A stretch of DNA of 64,000 bases. It comes from Maniola hyperantus. Taxonomy: Eukaryota > Arthropoda > Insecta > Lepidoptera > Nymphalidae. A program made the translations under genes and the position numbers. The notes under the pieces were generated by a model. The model ran no database searches, had not been told where the DNA came from, and saw only the letters and a program-made list of their open reading frames with translations. Shown here in pieces: positions 40,101 through 45,712 of the stretch. Each line of letters opens with the position of its first letter. Positions within the stretch are counted from its first letter, which is position 1. The stretch is from contig NC_048547.1 of NCBI RefSeq assembly GCF_902806685.2, positions 13,837,196 to 13,901,195 of the forward strand. Reading direction: 5' to 3'.

Positions 40101-43100
40101 CACGCTGGCCAATACCTGCGTGCCAAATTTCAGCCTGATCAGTCCAGTAGTTTGCAAGAGCTGTGCGTTGATAAATCAGTCAGTCAGTCGGTCAGTCAGT
40201 CACCTTTTCCTTTTATATATTTAGAATAATTCCTTCCAAAATAAAAAATAAATTTGACTGTCTTTTATTTATCATCTGTCTTCCAATTAAATCGATTTAT
40301 TGAGGAGTTGCATCTATGTTACAGTTAATGTGATGTTACGTTCAAACTAAGAACTCGTACATAATATCACATTTGTGACTTTAACTTTTTACTTTGCGCA
40401 CTTGTGATATAAAATGACGATTATGAATGCACAGATGACGTGAGGACCAGCGGCTACTGCGCACCATCGATTCTAATTACTTTCATCAACATGATGCTGT
40501 TCAAGACGGACCCCAACACGCGGCCCGAGTGCGACGACACCATGTTCGCTGGACAGATGGGCCTGCAGAAGGTGAGTTTTCGTGGGGAATTCCTACTTAA
40601 TATTATAAATGTGAAAGTGTGGATGTTTAGATGTTTGTTACTCAATCACGCAAAAACGGCTGAATGGATAAAATTTAGAACGGAGATAGAGTGTCCCCTG
40701 GATTTTAACACATAGGCTACTTTTTATCCCGGAAAATCCGGCGGGATCTGAAAAATCTAAATCCACGCGGACAAAGTCGCGGACATCAGCTAGTTTGAAA
40801 TAAAATAAAAAATGCATTTTTTGCACTTATTTTTTTAATAAACAAATAAGTCTTATCGATACACGATTGAATAAAAATTTTGTGATTTTTTGTAGTTTAT
40901 TGCCACCTTAGGACACTTTTCAAAAATGTGTAATATACTCGCCTACCACTAGAATAGAATAGAATAGAATGTTTTTTTATTCATGTTAACTTTTTACAAG
41001 TACTTATGAATAGTCAGGTAGTTTTAATTTACCACTGGTTCGGAATGCCGTTCCTACCGAGAAGAACCATCAAGAAACTCGGCGGTTGCTCTTTTTAATT
41101 TTTCAATTTACAATGTTATTATATCGTACTATACAAGCCATTGCAACCCCGTGTATTGCTGGAGCGAGTCAAATCCAAGCTTTTTTATCGTTTACATAGT
41201 CTGCGACTGTATAATATGCTTTTTTTAGGAGCATACTTTTAACACATTTTTTAAACTTGTGTAAAGGCTAATAAAGGCACTGTGAAAGGGTAATGTGGGT
41301 GTGAGTTAACAACTATATAATTACGTGTTTGTGTGCAGTTCTTCGTGATCGCGGCCCTGATGTGCGTGCCGGTGATGCTGTTCGGGAAGCCCTACTACAT
41401 CATGAAGGAGCAGAAGGCGCGCGCCGTGAGTACACACTGCTTTTATGTCTTGCTTCAAAAAAACATAACCCAACAAAGCCAAATATTACATGTTATAATT
41501 TTTTTTTTGGTGCACATAGAAGCAAATACTATTAATCCATACTTAATATTATAAATACGAAAGTGTGTCTGTCTGTCTTGACGAAATTTGGTACAGCGAT
41601 AGCTTGCATCTCGGGGACGGACATAGGCTACTTTTTATCCGGGAATATCAAAGCGTTCCCACGGGATTTTCAAAAACTAAATCCACGCGGACGAAGTCGC
41701 GGGCATCAGCTAGTATTATATATGGGAAAGTTTCTCCCTCTTCCCCCCCCCCCCTCCCCCCCTCACCCCTCTCCATTAATTCATTAACGTATGAGTAACG
41801 ATTATGTAATTAGAATGCTAGCAAGAACTTACCGCTATTATTATACTATCTAAACACAATACAATACTTACCAATAACAATAGTTATAGTTTTAGTGATT
41901 TAGTATTTTTGAAACCCACAATGTATAGCATGCAAAACTCAAGTTTAATGCCCGTCCCGCCTGCGACGGGGTATTGACCCCGCGGCATTTATCTACGCAA
42001 CGTTCGTTGAACTGCATGCATCCCACGAGATAATGTTGTCTACGCATTTTCTCATGTTATTCATAGAGATAATACGAGTAAATGCGTAGACAAAATTTTA
42101 GGCGCATGTTAGGCGTGCTGTTTTGTCAGTCAGGTGTTTTATTAGCAATACATTGCGAACTTTATTTTTTCGCGTTTTTTTTTTTGACACTATCATGGTT
42201 TTCGTTTTTGCTAGCGTTCTACTTACAATACCCACCAGGAAATCACATCGAACTTTAGAAAGAGATTTCAGCGTCTCTGTGACTCCTACCTATGTGACGT
42301 TATATCGATCTCAACGACATAACGTCACATAGGTATTTAGATTACACGAGCGAGCATATTTTCATCTTTATTGTGTATCTCAGAGCCAAGGCCACCAGAG
42401 CATCGAGGCGACGGCCGAGAACGGCACCGCGGGCGGAGCCCCCGTGCCCACCTCGGGCCACAACGACGAGGACATCACCGAAGTCTTCATCCACCAGGTC
42501 AGTTTTCTTCTGTCGTCACTCGACAGTGACCAGTGACTGCCAACTTTTAGGGTTCCCTACCTCAAAAGGAAAAAAATGAGTCCTTATAGGATCACTTTAT
42601 TCTCTGTCTGTGTCTGTCATTGGCTGGTAGGTTAGCACAAGTAATGGGAAAAATCCGAAAACCGTGAATTTGCTTACATCACAATTTTTTTTAATTGTTA
42701 TTTTTTCTACGATGGTACGGAACCCTTCAATTCCGACTCGCTCTTGACCGGTTTTTTCTTACTTTACTGACATTTTTAATTTCGTTTGTGGCGTGCTCTC
42801 TGGAAGGCTTATATGTATACAGTGCGACAAGGGTATCTTGGCGCGTGGCGAAAATCGGAACTAACTTTGCCGTCAAGGAGAAGGTTTCCAGGCAACGTTC
42901 GAGAAACTTTTCATAGATGGCGCTGAACACTACCACCACTAAAGATCAATCAAGTATCCCCTTTGTTCTTGTTTTAATATTCTAAGCCTTTGTCCAGTTG
43001 TGGACGCAAACTAGCTGATTGATTGATAAATAATAGTTTTATATTTGGTACTCGTAGGCGATCCACACGATCGAGTACGTGCTGGGCAGCGTGTCGCACA

Positions 43101-45699
43101 CCGCGTCGTACCTGCGCCTGTGGGCGTTGTCCCTTGCGCACGCGCAGCTGGCCGAGGTCGCCTGGAACATGCTGCTGAGGAAAGGTAATTATGTTTGTAC
43201 GGGAGCGGTGTGCAGGCTCGACCGTAGCAAAGGGAGATCTCCCACCGAGCGGTTGATTGTGCTCGGTAGCGCCAGCTGGGCCGACGGTTGTATCTTGAAT
43301 CAGTACCCTTATTATAAATGCGAAAGTGTGTTTGTTTGTTGGTTTATTGGTTTGTTGGTTTGTCCTTCAATCACGTCGCAACGGTGCAACGGATTGACGT
43401 GATTTTTTGTATGGGTATAGATAAAGACCTGGAGAGTGACATAGGCTACTTTTCATCCCGGAAAATTAAAGAGTTCCCACGGGATTTTTAAAAACCTAAT
43501 TCTACGCGGATGAAGTCGCGGGCATCAGCTAGTCTTCTATATAATATAGTACAGATTGCAGAAAACTCCGTTAGTGCGATTACTGTCGGCGGTACATTTG
43601 TTCGGGACTACGTCATGAAATGTTATCGATTGAACAGCGCCATCTAATTGCATCTATGGCAATCGCGACATGTTTAAACTATCGTTATTGATTTCCATAT
43701 TGGAAACGAATGGGCATTGACCCGAGTTTTGCACGCTATACATTGCTGGTTTGAAAAATACTAAATCACTAAAACTACAAGATAACGCAAAATATAGTTA
43801 TTAATTATCATAGGATTGTGTTTAGTAGCTAGTATAATAATAACCCAAAGTTTTTGCTAGCGTTCTGGTTACACCTTGCATGATGCCTCAAATAAATATT
43901 TGTCCCTCAATAGCTAGCTGAAATCCAAAAGGTCCGCGGTTTAAACCCCACCGGTTGCACTATTGTCGTGCCCACTCCTTGCACAAGCTTTACGCTTAGT
44001 TGGAGGGGGAAAAGGGGAATATTAGTCATGATAAACTGGCTAATATTCTTCTTTTTAGGGTTCCGTACCTCAAAAGGAAAAACAGAACCCTTATAGGATC
44101 ACTTTGTTGTCTGTCTGTCAAGAAACCTACAGGGTACTTCCCGTTGACCTAGAATCATGACATTTGGCAGGTAGGTGGATAGCTGGTATTTGGGGAAAAA
44201 TCGGAAAACCGTTAATTTGTGGTTACATCACACAAAAAAAATCAAATTGTGGTCATGGACTAATAATAAGTATTTTCAATTTTCTAAGTAAGATAACTAT
44301 ATCAAGTGGGGTATCATATGAAAGGGCTTCACCTGTGCATTCTAAAACAATTTTTTATTTATTTTTATCCATCAGTTTTTGAATTATCGTGCAAAATGTC
44401 GAAAAAATACGACTGTAGTACGGAACCCTAATTGCGCGAGGCTGACTCGCACTTGGCCGGTTTTTTTTAACTATTTCTGTTTTTATAGGCCTCTTCTCAG
44501 ACCTAGGCGCGTTTGGAACCCTCGTAGCTTTAGTTTTAAGTTTGCGTAATAATTATCACCACTATATCTTAGAAATCCAACATCTGACCATCAAAAAGAG
44601 TTATTAATTACCTATTTTGAATAAATCATTTGACTTTGACTTTGACTATAAAAATGTGTGTGTTGTCAGGTTTGCAGTCGCAAGGCTACGAGGGCGGCAT
44701 ATACCTGTACGTGGTGTTCGCGGGCTGGGCGGCCATCTCCGTGTCCATCCTCGTGCTCATGGAGGGGCTGTCCGCTTTCCTGCACACGTTGCGATTGCAC
44801 TGGTAATTTTTTTAAATCTTAAGTATACAAAAGGAAAAGGTGACTGACTGACTGACTGACTGATCTATCAACGCACAGCTCAAACTACTGGACGGATCGG
44901 GCTGAAATTTGGCATGCAGATAGCTATTATAACGTAGGCATCCGCTAAGAAAGTCTTTTTGAAAATTCAACCCCTAAGGAGGTGAAATAGGGGTTTGAAA
45001 TTTGTTTGAAGTCGCGATTATTATTGCTAACTATATGTCGCTGTATGATGTTCAGTTCAGAGTTCTGCTAGAAACTTCAAAAGTTTCTAGCAGAACTCAG
45101 GTCTCCGATCTTTTTCGAACGAGTGCCATCTTTCAGTAGTTAAAACCATTCATTAATAGTTCTATTTTTATTTACTAGATGATACGTTTTAAAACCTTTT
45201 GCGGTTTTGCTGGACCTTATCACTAAACCTCCGCAGTCCGTCCGTCTGTCTGTCAGCGGTCTGTATCTCATGAACTGTAATATGTATAATACGCGACAGG
45301 TCGAGATAGCCATCGGGGGAACGTCCCGCACGGCTGCAAAGCGCCCGCGCTCGCCGCGCTGCGGGGCGTTCCCACCCCGATTGCCATCTCGACCTGTCGC
45401 GTACTATAGAGAGTTGTCATTTCTATCGACAACAACAAAAACTATAAAAAATAAAGATAGCCAATTTCAAAATGGCCGCCGATCATTTTTATAAAGTACA
45501 TAATATATATATCTAGTACGATGATACAGAACCCTTCGTGTGCGAGTCCGACTCGCACTTATCCAGTTTTTTTTTTTAATTTTATTCTTTTTTTCTCAGG
45601 GTGGAGTTCCAGAGCAAATTCTATGCGGGTGAGGGATACCTCTTCCAGCCCTTCTCCTTCGAGATCATTCTCGACTCCGCCGGGCAGGCAGAGGAGTAA
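998..45699 (+). CDS. Vha100-1: V-type H+-ATPase subunit a (Vha100-1-like), 17 exons, 5' exon outside window
   Basis: This is the membrane subunit of the V0 sector, which forms the proton half-channels facing the c-ring and anchors the stator, so that ATP hydrolysis acidifies endosomes, lysosomes or secretory vesicles. Seventeen exons with GT-AG borders join in frame to 794 residues ending at TAA 45697-45699. The family is about 830-850 long, so only the first ~40 residues are missing; the first visible exon starts at LNPDVNAFQRKF. The N-terminal half is cytosolic and charged. The C-terminal half has the expected membrane segments and the signature SYLRLWALSLAH, whose Arg (codon 43115-43117) corresponds to the essential channel arginine (Arg735 of yeast Vph1). 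The segment starting MADPSREEEQ resembles the fly Vha100-1 form rather than other paralogues. Three introns end in the tail of repeat family A just before the acceptor. The BEL element in the third intron has the same orientation. Confidence 0.96.
1178..2328 (+). other. Vha100 intron after exon 1
   Basis: Non-coding. Mostly unique sequence, with a family P palindromic element near 2150-2281 just before the acceptor. No other gene is seen. Confidence 0.7.
2329..2457 (+). CDS. Vha100-1: Vha100 exon (window exon 2)
   Basis: Forty-three codons, phase 0, ATFEKLENEL to KTQVFFDE, charged coiled coil. Acceptor tcccacag, donor gtaagc. Confidence 0.95.
2458..7141 (+). other. Vha100 intron after exon 2
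   Basis: 4.7 kb of non-coding DNA. It holds a family B fragment (2812-3050), family F (about 3596-3745) and family K (3986-4202) inverted-repeat elements, a ~105-bp hairpin (5153-5260), and inverted arms at about 5890-5915 and 6188-6212. No protein-coding signal of worthwhile length is seen. Confidence 0.7.
3986..4202. repeat. Family K element with intact terminal inverted repeats
   Basis: Ends ggggtgattacgta and tacgtaatcacccc are perfect inverted repeats. The inside is rich in gctgtcgc motifs on both strands. About 217 bp, no coding capacity. Confidence 0.75.
7142..7227 (+). CDS. Vha100-1: Vha100 exon (window exon 3)
   Basis: 86 nt starting with an ATG codon that is internal, after VFFDE of the previous exon. 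It reads MADPSREEEQ to ALKLG and ends in phase 2 before donor gtatgc. The matching position varies between insect a-subunit paralogues and isoforms, so alternative exons are possible. Confidence 0.9.
7228..11687 (+). other. Start of the 22-kb Vha100 intron, before the BEL element
   Basis: Non-coding. It starts with a short degenerate tandem repeat (7293-7408). About 7620-8330 holds several scattered ttcagtactgaaaa-like palindromic motifs. A fragment near 10186-10315 resembles the repeat at 25615-25745. An AT-rich patch lies at 10360-10420. No gene is recognised. Confidence 0.65.
11693..12193 (+). repeat. 5' LTR of the BEL element
   Basis: 501 bp, from TGTTTACGCC to AATCCCACA. It contains a (CA)n stretch and would carry the element's promoter. 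Both LTRs have an 84-codon open frame that I treat as chance. Confidence 0.95.
12194..12666 (+). other. BEL leader: primer-binding region and short tandem repeat
   Basis: The leader lies between the 5' LTR and the gag start. A candidate primer-binding site is tggttccatcgaccgg at about 12200-12216; the priming tRNA was not identified. The stretch 12194-12290 repeats a motif like ttgttccatcgaccgggat three times with changes. The remainder is AT-rich and non-coding. Confidence 0.6.
12667..17277 (+). CDS. BEL/Pao gag-pol polyprotein, integrase largely deleted
   Basis: One uninterrupted frame of 1536 residues. The order is: an N-terminal gag region; a Cys/His knuckle region at about residues 336-402 (CIICK, CEFCLGFH, CGNCASSSHH); aspartic protease with DTGS at 508-511; reverse transcriptase with YMDD at 921-924; RNase H with GFSDAS from 1097 and a DFSDSTVTL motif. 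It ends in a C-terminal domain of the kind found after BEL integrases (starting near RWSQEY). After RNase H, the text passes at about residues 1315-1318 directly into the end of the integrase core (PPYGPHFNGLSE). The HHCC zinc-binding part and the first two catalytic Asp positions are therefore absent, without a frameshift. BEL polyproteins are commonly around 1700 residues or more, in line with that loss. It could be mobilised only with an integrase supplied in trans. Confidence 0.93.
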   Translation: MAKTKESTNLEIVKLEAKREFLFQSVQQIYDLSLKVSDHAHRTTFMSRIQSLEKLRLDFTTNLDELISAYLNSDPKYVPNYSALGAFDTLYCQIQYTFNEIKTESTTLSQCDNQYSLLNKKLPPIDLKSFDGNPSKWTIFYENFVNLIHNNNRLSDIQKVQYLISCLTDKALLVCSGIPPTSENYLIIWNALLEKYQDTRVQAAQYIDTLLNCKQNQPLESFVDQFCSAQAALTRLPIKNLSDFMITHIALSKLSKETVSLFEQTHKHIEIPTFSDLNTFLKEQLKIQTLRSTQVHQTPNKKPISYKPKSQTQTYTSTVGNNNNYNLNSQNTQRTCIICKNQNAHPLYKCEVFKSQDAKTRLDIVRKNRFCEFCLGFHLKFRCKSQGRCGNCASSSHHSLLCSSFSRSRYEPGTSQSQAPSYSQNRYGANNSSAPMPPLPQNERSSDLTKITAPPPASHTQTTSPTELALSVTTSSGNYLKNTTVLLPTATVHVYSNNTQYPIRLFLDTGSMTNFISKECCQRLNLKIKFAPSVVKGIGQTESTSLGFVTFKIYSRFDPRCFYTITARVIDTITDHLPNAHIDVSQLKFLHSLPMADDSYHTPGPIDCLIGNELFPFLIGCDKVVSPNSSVVAIQSTLGYILMGKADCEPRHSTHHSNADKTFLCNVDAPSLEEITERFWSLENVPNKIHISPDDEACERIFKDTYSRDETGRYTVHLPFKDDPAKLGDSYSIAKHRLLQLEKKLNANPALRKDYNATIQSYIDKGYLTKVDNPSRDINCYYIPHRAVYRPDKQTSKTRIVLNASSRTTSGKSLNDLLYVGPNLQNNIFELLINLRLFSFALTADIEKHYFQLNLTPEHHAFQRILFRFDTDQSIDTYNFTVVSFGVSSSPYLAMRVVRQLAEDSIDRYPLAANEATNHMYMDDYINSIDGFEKAKETYHEMVNMFNAGGFNLTKWISNDTKLLSEIPSSHKNPQAINFDSDAQDVTKIVGMQWHPKLDTFTFKINANESPRDYTKRLILSITARLFDPVGLIGPVTAFMKLLVQECWKLNLAWDTPVPSSIAQRFEQFCKELPHLEKIKIPRHVGMNSESHVTLIGFSDASEKCYGATVYIRVSPDEHSPGTVHLLSSKSRVAPLKKTSLARLELCASLLLANLINLVRETLSKRCKINNIYDFSDSTVTLTWIHSPAYKFHTFVANRITEINSKLPSEHWFHVNGCENPADIISRPITPKELLERKLWFNSPQWTTHPISKWPVTPFQVNAHNQDLEESKTTVLAVETSVSDAQHPIENLAERSSSWSKLLRTMVYMLRFSKRKLNEIYTLIQSNAHKNFIENRLAEHRIQFKHSPPYGPHFNGLSEINVRCVKTHLYKVIGTQILTYEELNTVLVQIENLLNSRPLCTLSSDPSDLSALTPNHFLNLTPAKYLPVEDLSDIPDSRLSRYQLLTKITCSFWKRWSQEYLTSLQHRQKWNTPSNPVGLGAVVVIKDSNVHPLCWPLGVIEELYPGKDSVIRAVKVRTRSGNYIRPVVRICPLPSQ
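17385..17399 (+). other. Polypurine tract of the BEL element
   Basis: The short purine-rich run cgggggagt lies directly before the 3' LTR, where second-strand DNA synthesis would be primed. Confidence 0.6.
17400..17900 (+). repeat. 3' LTR of the BEL element
   Basis: 501 bp, no difference seen from the 5' LTR. Followed at once by GTTCT, the second copy of the target-site duplication. Confidence 0.95.
20470..20660 (-). repeat. Family C fragment, inverted
   Basis: It carries gactttgtccgcgtggact, then aggggtttga-type and gacggattggggtgaaattt-type blocks in reverse order, as in the better copies at 54428-54662 and 60745-60983. Confidence 0.7.
21760..21905. repeat. Family F inverted-repeat element
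   Basis: The outer arms (catcgagctttagaaagaga and tctttctaaagttcgatatg) pair. The centre has the family motif atgtgacgttttgtcggtct and aacgctcta. Small non-autonomous DNA-transposon type. Confidence 0.65.
23770..24130. repeat. Degenerate minisatellite with higher-order period
   Basis: Units of about 17-21 bp built on cgttacctcgaagtcgacca and similar. A block at about 23791-23873 recurs at 23962-24045, giving a higher-order period near 170 bp. Open frames on both strands here arise from the repeat and show no protein family. Confidence 0.75.
24175..24500 (-). repeat. Family E copy split by a family P insertion
   Basis: The family E text (tgaggaaacctgca, cttggccagcatggtagact, gagacccgtgctgtg) is interrupted at 24338-24440 by an element with the ends gatctaaagagcgca and tgcgctctatagatc. 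Family E is then the older insertion. Confidence 0.7.
24721..24905 (+). repeat. Family E copy
   Basis: From catgatcaacccatcgctgg through gtagactt to gcaggtttcctcacgatgtt and caccgttaaagca. A short dispersed repeat typical of lepidopteran introns. Confidence 0.7.
27298..27515 (-). repeat. Family B fragment
   Basis: It begins actagctgatgcccgcgact, carries tccgcgtggatt and ccgggataaaaagtagccta, and ends near atttatcatattattaggat. Probably the 3' part of a LINE or a LINE-derived SINE. Confidence 0.7.
28246..28361. repeat. Family P palindromic element
   Basis: Arms ctcagagtcgcttaatcgtt and aacgattagcgactctgag enclose a second inverted pair, aaaacgagacag and ctgtctcgtttt. The DNA is close to one long hairpin of about 115 bp. 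Confidence 0.75.
29542..29668 (+). CDS. Vha100-1: Vha100 exon (window exon 4)
   Basis: 127 nt; completes a Gly codon and reads FVAGVILRERIPAFERMLWR to EDPSS. Acceptor ctcacag, donor gtaagt. It follows the 22-kb intron. Confidence 0.95.
29669..31730 (+). other. Vha100 intron after exon 4
   Basis: Non-coding. It contains a GC-rich family G palindrome (30262-30422), a family B copy (30497-30893) with a shortened family A copy nested in it (30597-30826), and a family A tail (31645-31705) ending just before the next acceptor. Confidence 0.7.
30262..30422. repeat. Family G palindromic GC-rich element
   Basis: Ends tagtacgcgacaggtcgaga and tctcgaactgtcgcatacta are inverted. The middle is rich in cccgcac and gtgcggg. 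Other copies lie at 45285-45408 and 49313-49462, with fragments at 51722-51757 and 63806-63895. Confidence 0.75.
31731..31907 (+). CDS. Vha100-1: Vha100 exon (window exon 5)
   Basis: 59 codons, SDQVYKSVFIIFFQ to TRIEDLNT, phase 0. Acceptor tttttcacag lies about 25 bp after the end of a family A repeat tail. Confidence 0.96.
31908..34176 (+). other. Vha100 intron after exon 5
   Basis: Non-coding for Vha100. It holds a family A copy (32606-32835), a block shared with 43195-43270 (32836-32905), a LINE-tail-like fragment with A-rich end (32930-33045) and an RTE-type LINE 3' end (33731-34092). Confidence 0.7.
33731..34092 (+). pseudogene. 5'-truncated RTE-type LINE, end of its reverse transcriptase frame
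   Basis: The frame from 33751 reads LGDKIRNEEIRRRTRVTD, LKWQWVGHICRRGDGRWS and GRHPARWTDDIK, the C-terminal end of lepidopteran RTE-like endonuclease/reverse transcriptase proteins. Near 34010 the match moves to another frame (DEDRLWWRSLGKAYVQQWTS and stop), so there is a frameshift. It ends in a (GAT)n run, as RTE tails do. Dead on arrival by 5' truncation. Confidence 0.85.
34177..34389 (+). CDS. Vha100-1: Vha100 exon (window exon 6)
   Basis: 71 codons, VLGQTQDHRHRVLVAAAKN to LALRRGT, a highly conserved cytosolic stretch. Acceptor cttccag, donor gtaaat. Confidence 0.96.
34408..34682 (+). repeat. Family D repeat
   Basis: Starts tagaatagaatatgtttta and carries accactggttcgaaatgccg and gaaactcggcggttgctctt. 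Other copies: 40952-41277 and 57449-57588. Probably a LINE 3' end. Confidence 0.7.
34783..34966. repeat. Family K element nested in family E
   Basis: Its inner text (gcaatagccacaaagcaaaa, gcgttgctgtcgctactgca, acgtaatcacccc) matches 3986-4202, where both ends ggggtgattacgt and acgtaatcacccc are intact. Family E text resumes on each side. Confidence 0.75.
35264..35647. repeat. Inverted-repeat element next to a Vha100 splice acceptor
   Basis: Ends taattgggtattt and aaatacccaatta are inverted. The similarity continues inward with changes (aggataaaaataatgacgta against tacgtcattatttttatccc). About 384 bp. Its right end is 15 bp before exon 7. Confidence 0.75.
35663..35813 (+). CDS. Vha100-1: Vha100 exon (window exon 7)
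   Basis: 151 nt, ERSGSSVPPILNRMETL to YREVNP, ending in phase 1. The acceptor tttgcag is only 15 bp downstream of an inverted-repeat element (35264-35647). Confidence 0.96.
36432..36503 (-). tRNA. tRNA-like sequence, probably a pseudogene or tRNA-derived repeat head
   Basis: The minus strand folds as a 72-nt cloverleaf: acceptor stem GAAACCG with CGGTTAC (one A-A mismatch), D arm GCCGAGTGGTCAAGGC, anticodon arm TCGGG-CGCGAAC-CCAGA (one mismatch), T arm GCAGG-TTCGATT-CCTGC. The loop triplet would be CGA. The base before it is G, where working tRNAs have U33. A true tRNA-Ser would have a long variable arm, and here it is four bases. I judge it non-functional or tRNA-derived. Confidence 0.5.
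36668..37019. repeat. Terminal-inverted-repeat element rich in GCATGC
   Basis: The 22-bp ends are perfect inverted repeats, from aaggtacggacagacgtgct on the left to agcacgtctgtccgtacctt on the right. Inside are many gcatgctc and gagcatgc motifs on both strands. No open frame of interest. Non-autonomous DNA-transposon type. Confidence 0.8.
37042..37166. repeat. Family F element
   Basis: Carries the family motifs gagaccgacataacgtcaca, acaacgctctacaaagccgt and cattctaaaggtcgatat. Related to 3596-3745, 21760-21905, 42243-42335 and 52031-52195. Confidence 0.65.
37446..37585 (+). CDS. Vha100-1: Vha100 exon (window exon 8)
   Basis: 140 nt, APYTIITFPFLFAVMFGDLG to KIDSE: the first membrane segment, with the conserved FGDLGHG motif. 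Acceptor tgtggcag, donor gtaccg. Confidence 0.96.
37586..38125 (+). other. Vha100 intron after exon 8 with a family M element
   Basis: Positions 37688-37866 are an element with ends aagtcgcgcaaattgct and agcaatttgcgggactt. A shorter relative is at 57896-58010. Nothing coding. Confidence 0.65.
38126..38362 (+). CDS. Vha100-1: Vha100 exon (window exon 9)
   Basis: 79 codons, IWNIFFGGRYIVLLMG to GIDPVWQ: second membrane segment and a lumenal loop. Acceptor ttttcag, donor gtgagt. Confidence 0.96.
38363..38872 (+). other. Vha100 intron after exon 9
   Basis: Non-coding. Includes a perfect 20-bp-arm hairpin (38468-38512) and an AT-rich palindrome (about 38759-38789). Confidence 0.7.
38468..38512. 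repeat. Perfect hairpin
   Basis: Arms tcaagcaaaaatttacgtac (38468-38487) and its exact reverse complement (38493-38512) enclose the 5-nt loop ggcaa. Confidence 0.9.
38873..38985 (+). CDS. Vha100-1: Vha100 exon (window exon 10)
   Basis: 113 nt, LAEANKIIFMNAYKMK to LWNHL, membrane segment; ends in phase 2 before gtaagt. Confidence 0.95.
38986..39840 (+). other. Vha100 intron after exon 10
   Basis: Two inverted family A pieces (39103-39425, 39507-39570), a perfect 25-bp-arm hairpin (39615-39668) and a family H-like fragment (39690-39770). Confidence 0.7.
39615..39668. repeat. Perfect hairpin
   Basis: 25-bp arms beginning catctatatgtgatttgata are exact reverse complements around the 4-nt spacer aaat. 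Confidence 0.9.
39841..39974 (+). CDS. Vha100-1: Vha100 exon (window exon 11)
   Basis: 134 nt, YFKRRISVYVEFVPQIL to PSPPDF: a strongly hydrophobic membrane segment, then a loop. Donor gtaagt after one base of an Asn codon. Confidence 0.95.
39975..41338 (+). repeat. Repeat content of the introns around Vha100 exon 12
   Basis: The intron before exon 12 (40435-40571) holds a family E fragment (40021-40115) and an inverted family C fragment (40112-40223). The intron after it holds an inverted family B fragment (40585-40795) and a family D copy (40952-41277). Confidence 0.7.
40435..40571 (+). CDS. Vha100-1: Vha100 exon (window exon 12)
   Basis: 137 nt, NDVRTSGYCAPSILITFINM to QMGLQK. Acceptor atgcacag, donor gtgagt. 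Confidence 0.95.
41339..41425 (+). CDS. Vha100-1: Vha100 exon (window exon 13)
   Basis: 29 codons, FFVIAALMCVPVMLFGKPYY to EQKARA, membrane segment. Phase 0 both ends. Confidence 0.95.
41426..42383 (+). other. Vha100 intron after exon 13
   Basis: Holds an inverted family B fragment (41535-41716), a C-rich run (41744-41775) and a family F-like fragment (42243-42335) about 50 bp before the next exon. Confidence 0.65.
42384..42497 (+). CDS. Vha100-1: Vha100 exon (window exon 14)
   Basis: 38 codons, SQGHQSIEATAENG to TEVFIHQ: the variable acidic cytosolic loop. GC-rich compared with surrounding introns. Confidence 0.95.
42498..43057 (+). other. Vha100 intron after exon 14
   Basis: Holds a shortened family A copy (42548-42757) and a family H half-element (42818-42960). 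Confidence 0.65.
43058..43184 (+). CDS. Vha100-1: Vha100 exon (window exon 15), essential-arginine segment
   Basis: 127 nt, AIHTIEYVLGSVSHTASYL, then RLWALSLAHAQLAEV. The CGC at 43115-43117 codes the conserved proton-channel arginine. Acceptor ctcgtag, donor gtaatt. Confidence 0.97.
43185..44669 (+). other. Vha100 intron after exon 15
   Basis: A block shared with 32836-32905 (43195-43270), a family B copy in inverse orientation (43302-43535) and a full-length family A copy (44052-44469). No other gene. Confidence 0.7.
44052..44469 (+). repeat. Full-length family A repeat
   Basis: The cleanest + strand copy, from tttttagggttccgtacctc through tgttgtctgtctgtcaagaa to gactcgcacttggccgg and a T run. 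It has no coding capacity. Its ends carry matching tacggaaccct blocks in opposite sense. Confidence 0.8.
44670..44802 (+). CDS. Vha100-1: Vha100 exon (window exon 16)
   Basis: 133 nt, GLQSQGYEGGIYLYVVFAGW to LHTLRLHW: last membrane segment with the conserved LMEGLSAFLH motif. Ends in phase 2. Confidence 0.96.
45060..45098. repeat. Perfect hairpin
   Basis: Arms gagttctgctagaaactt and its exact reverse complement around the 3-nt spacer caa. Confidence 0.9.
45285..45408. repeat. Family G palindromic element
   Basis: Ends ataatacgcgacaggtcgag and tcgacctgtcgcgtactat are inverted, with a GC-rich core of cgcccgcgctcgccgcgctg. Confidence 0.75.
45600..45699 (+). CDS. Vha100-1: Vha100 terminal exon (window exon 17)
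   Basis: 100 nt, VEFQSKFYAGEGYLFQPFSF to GQAEE and TAA. The pyrimidine tract before acceptor ttctcag continues directly from a family A repeat tail (45522-45582). Confidence 0.97.
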
Positions 45700-45712
45700 A
45701 CACTACACTACT

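Larger units (their letters stand above)
44803..45599 (+). other. Vha100 intron after exon 16
   Basis: Family C copy (44830-45008), perfect 18-bp-arm hairpin (45060-45098), GC-rich family G palindrome (45285-45408) and a family A tail (45522-45582) that runs into the acceptor. Confidence 0.7.

Noticed and set aside
41744..41775. C-rich run as a regulatory element
   Set aside because: A simple low-complexity run within an intron, with nothing around it to support a role.
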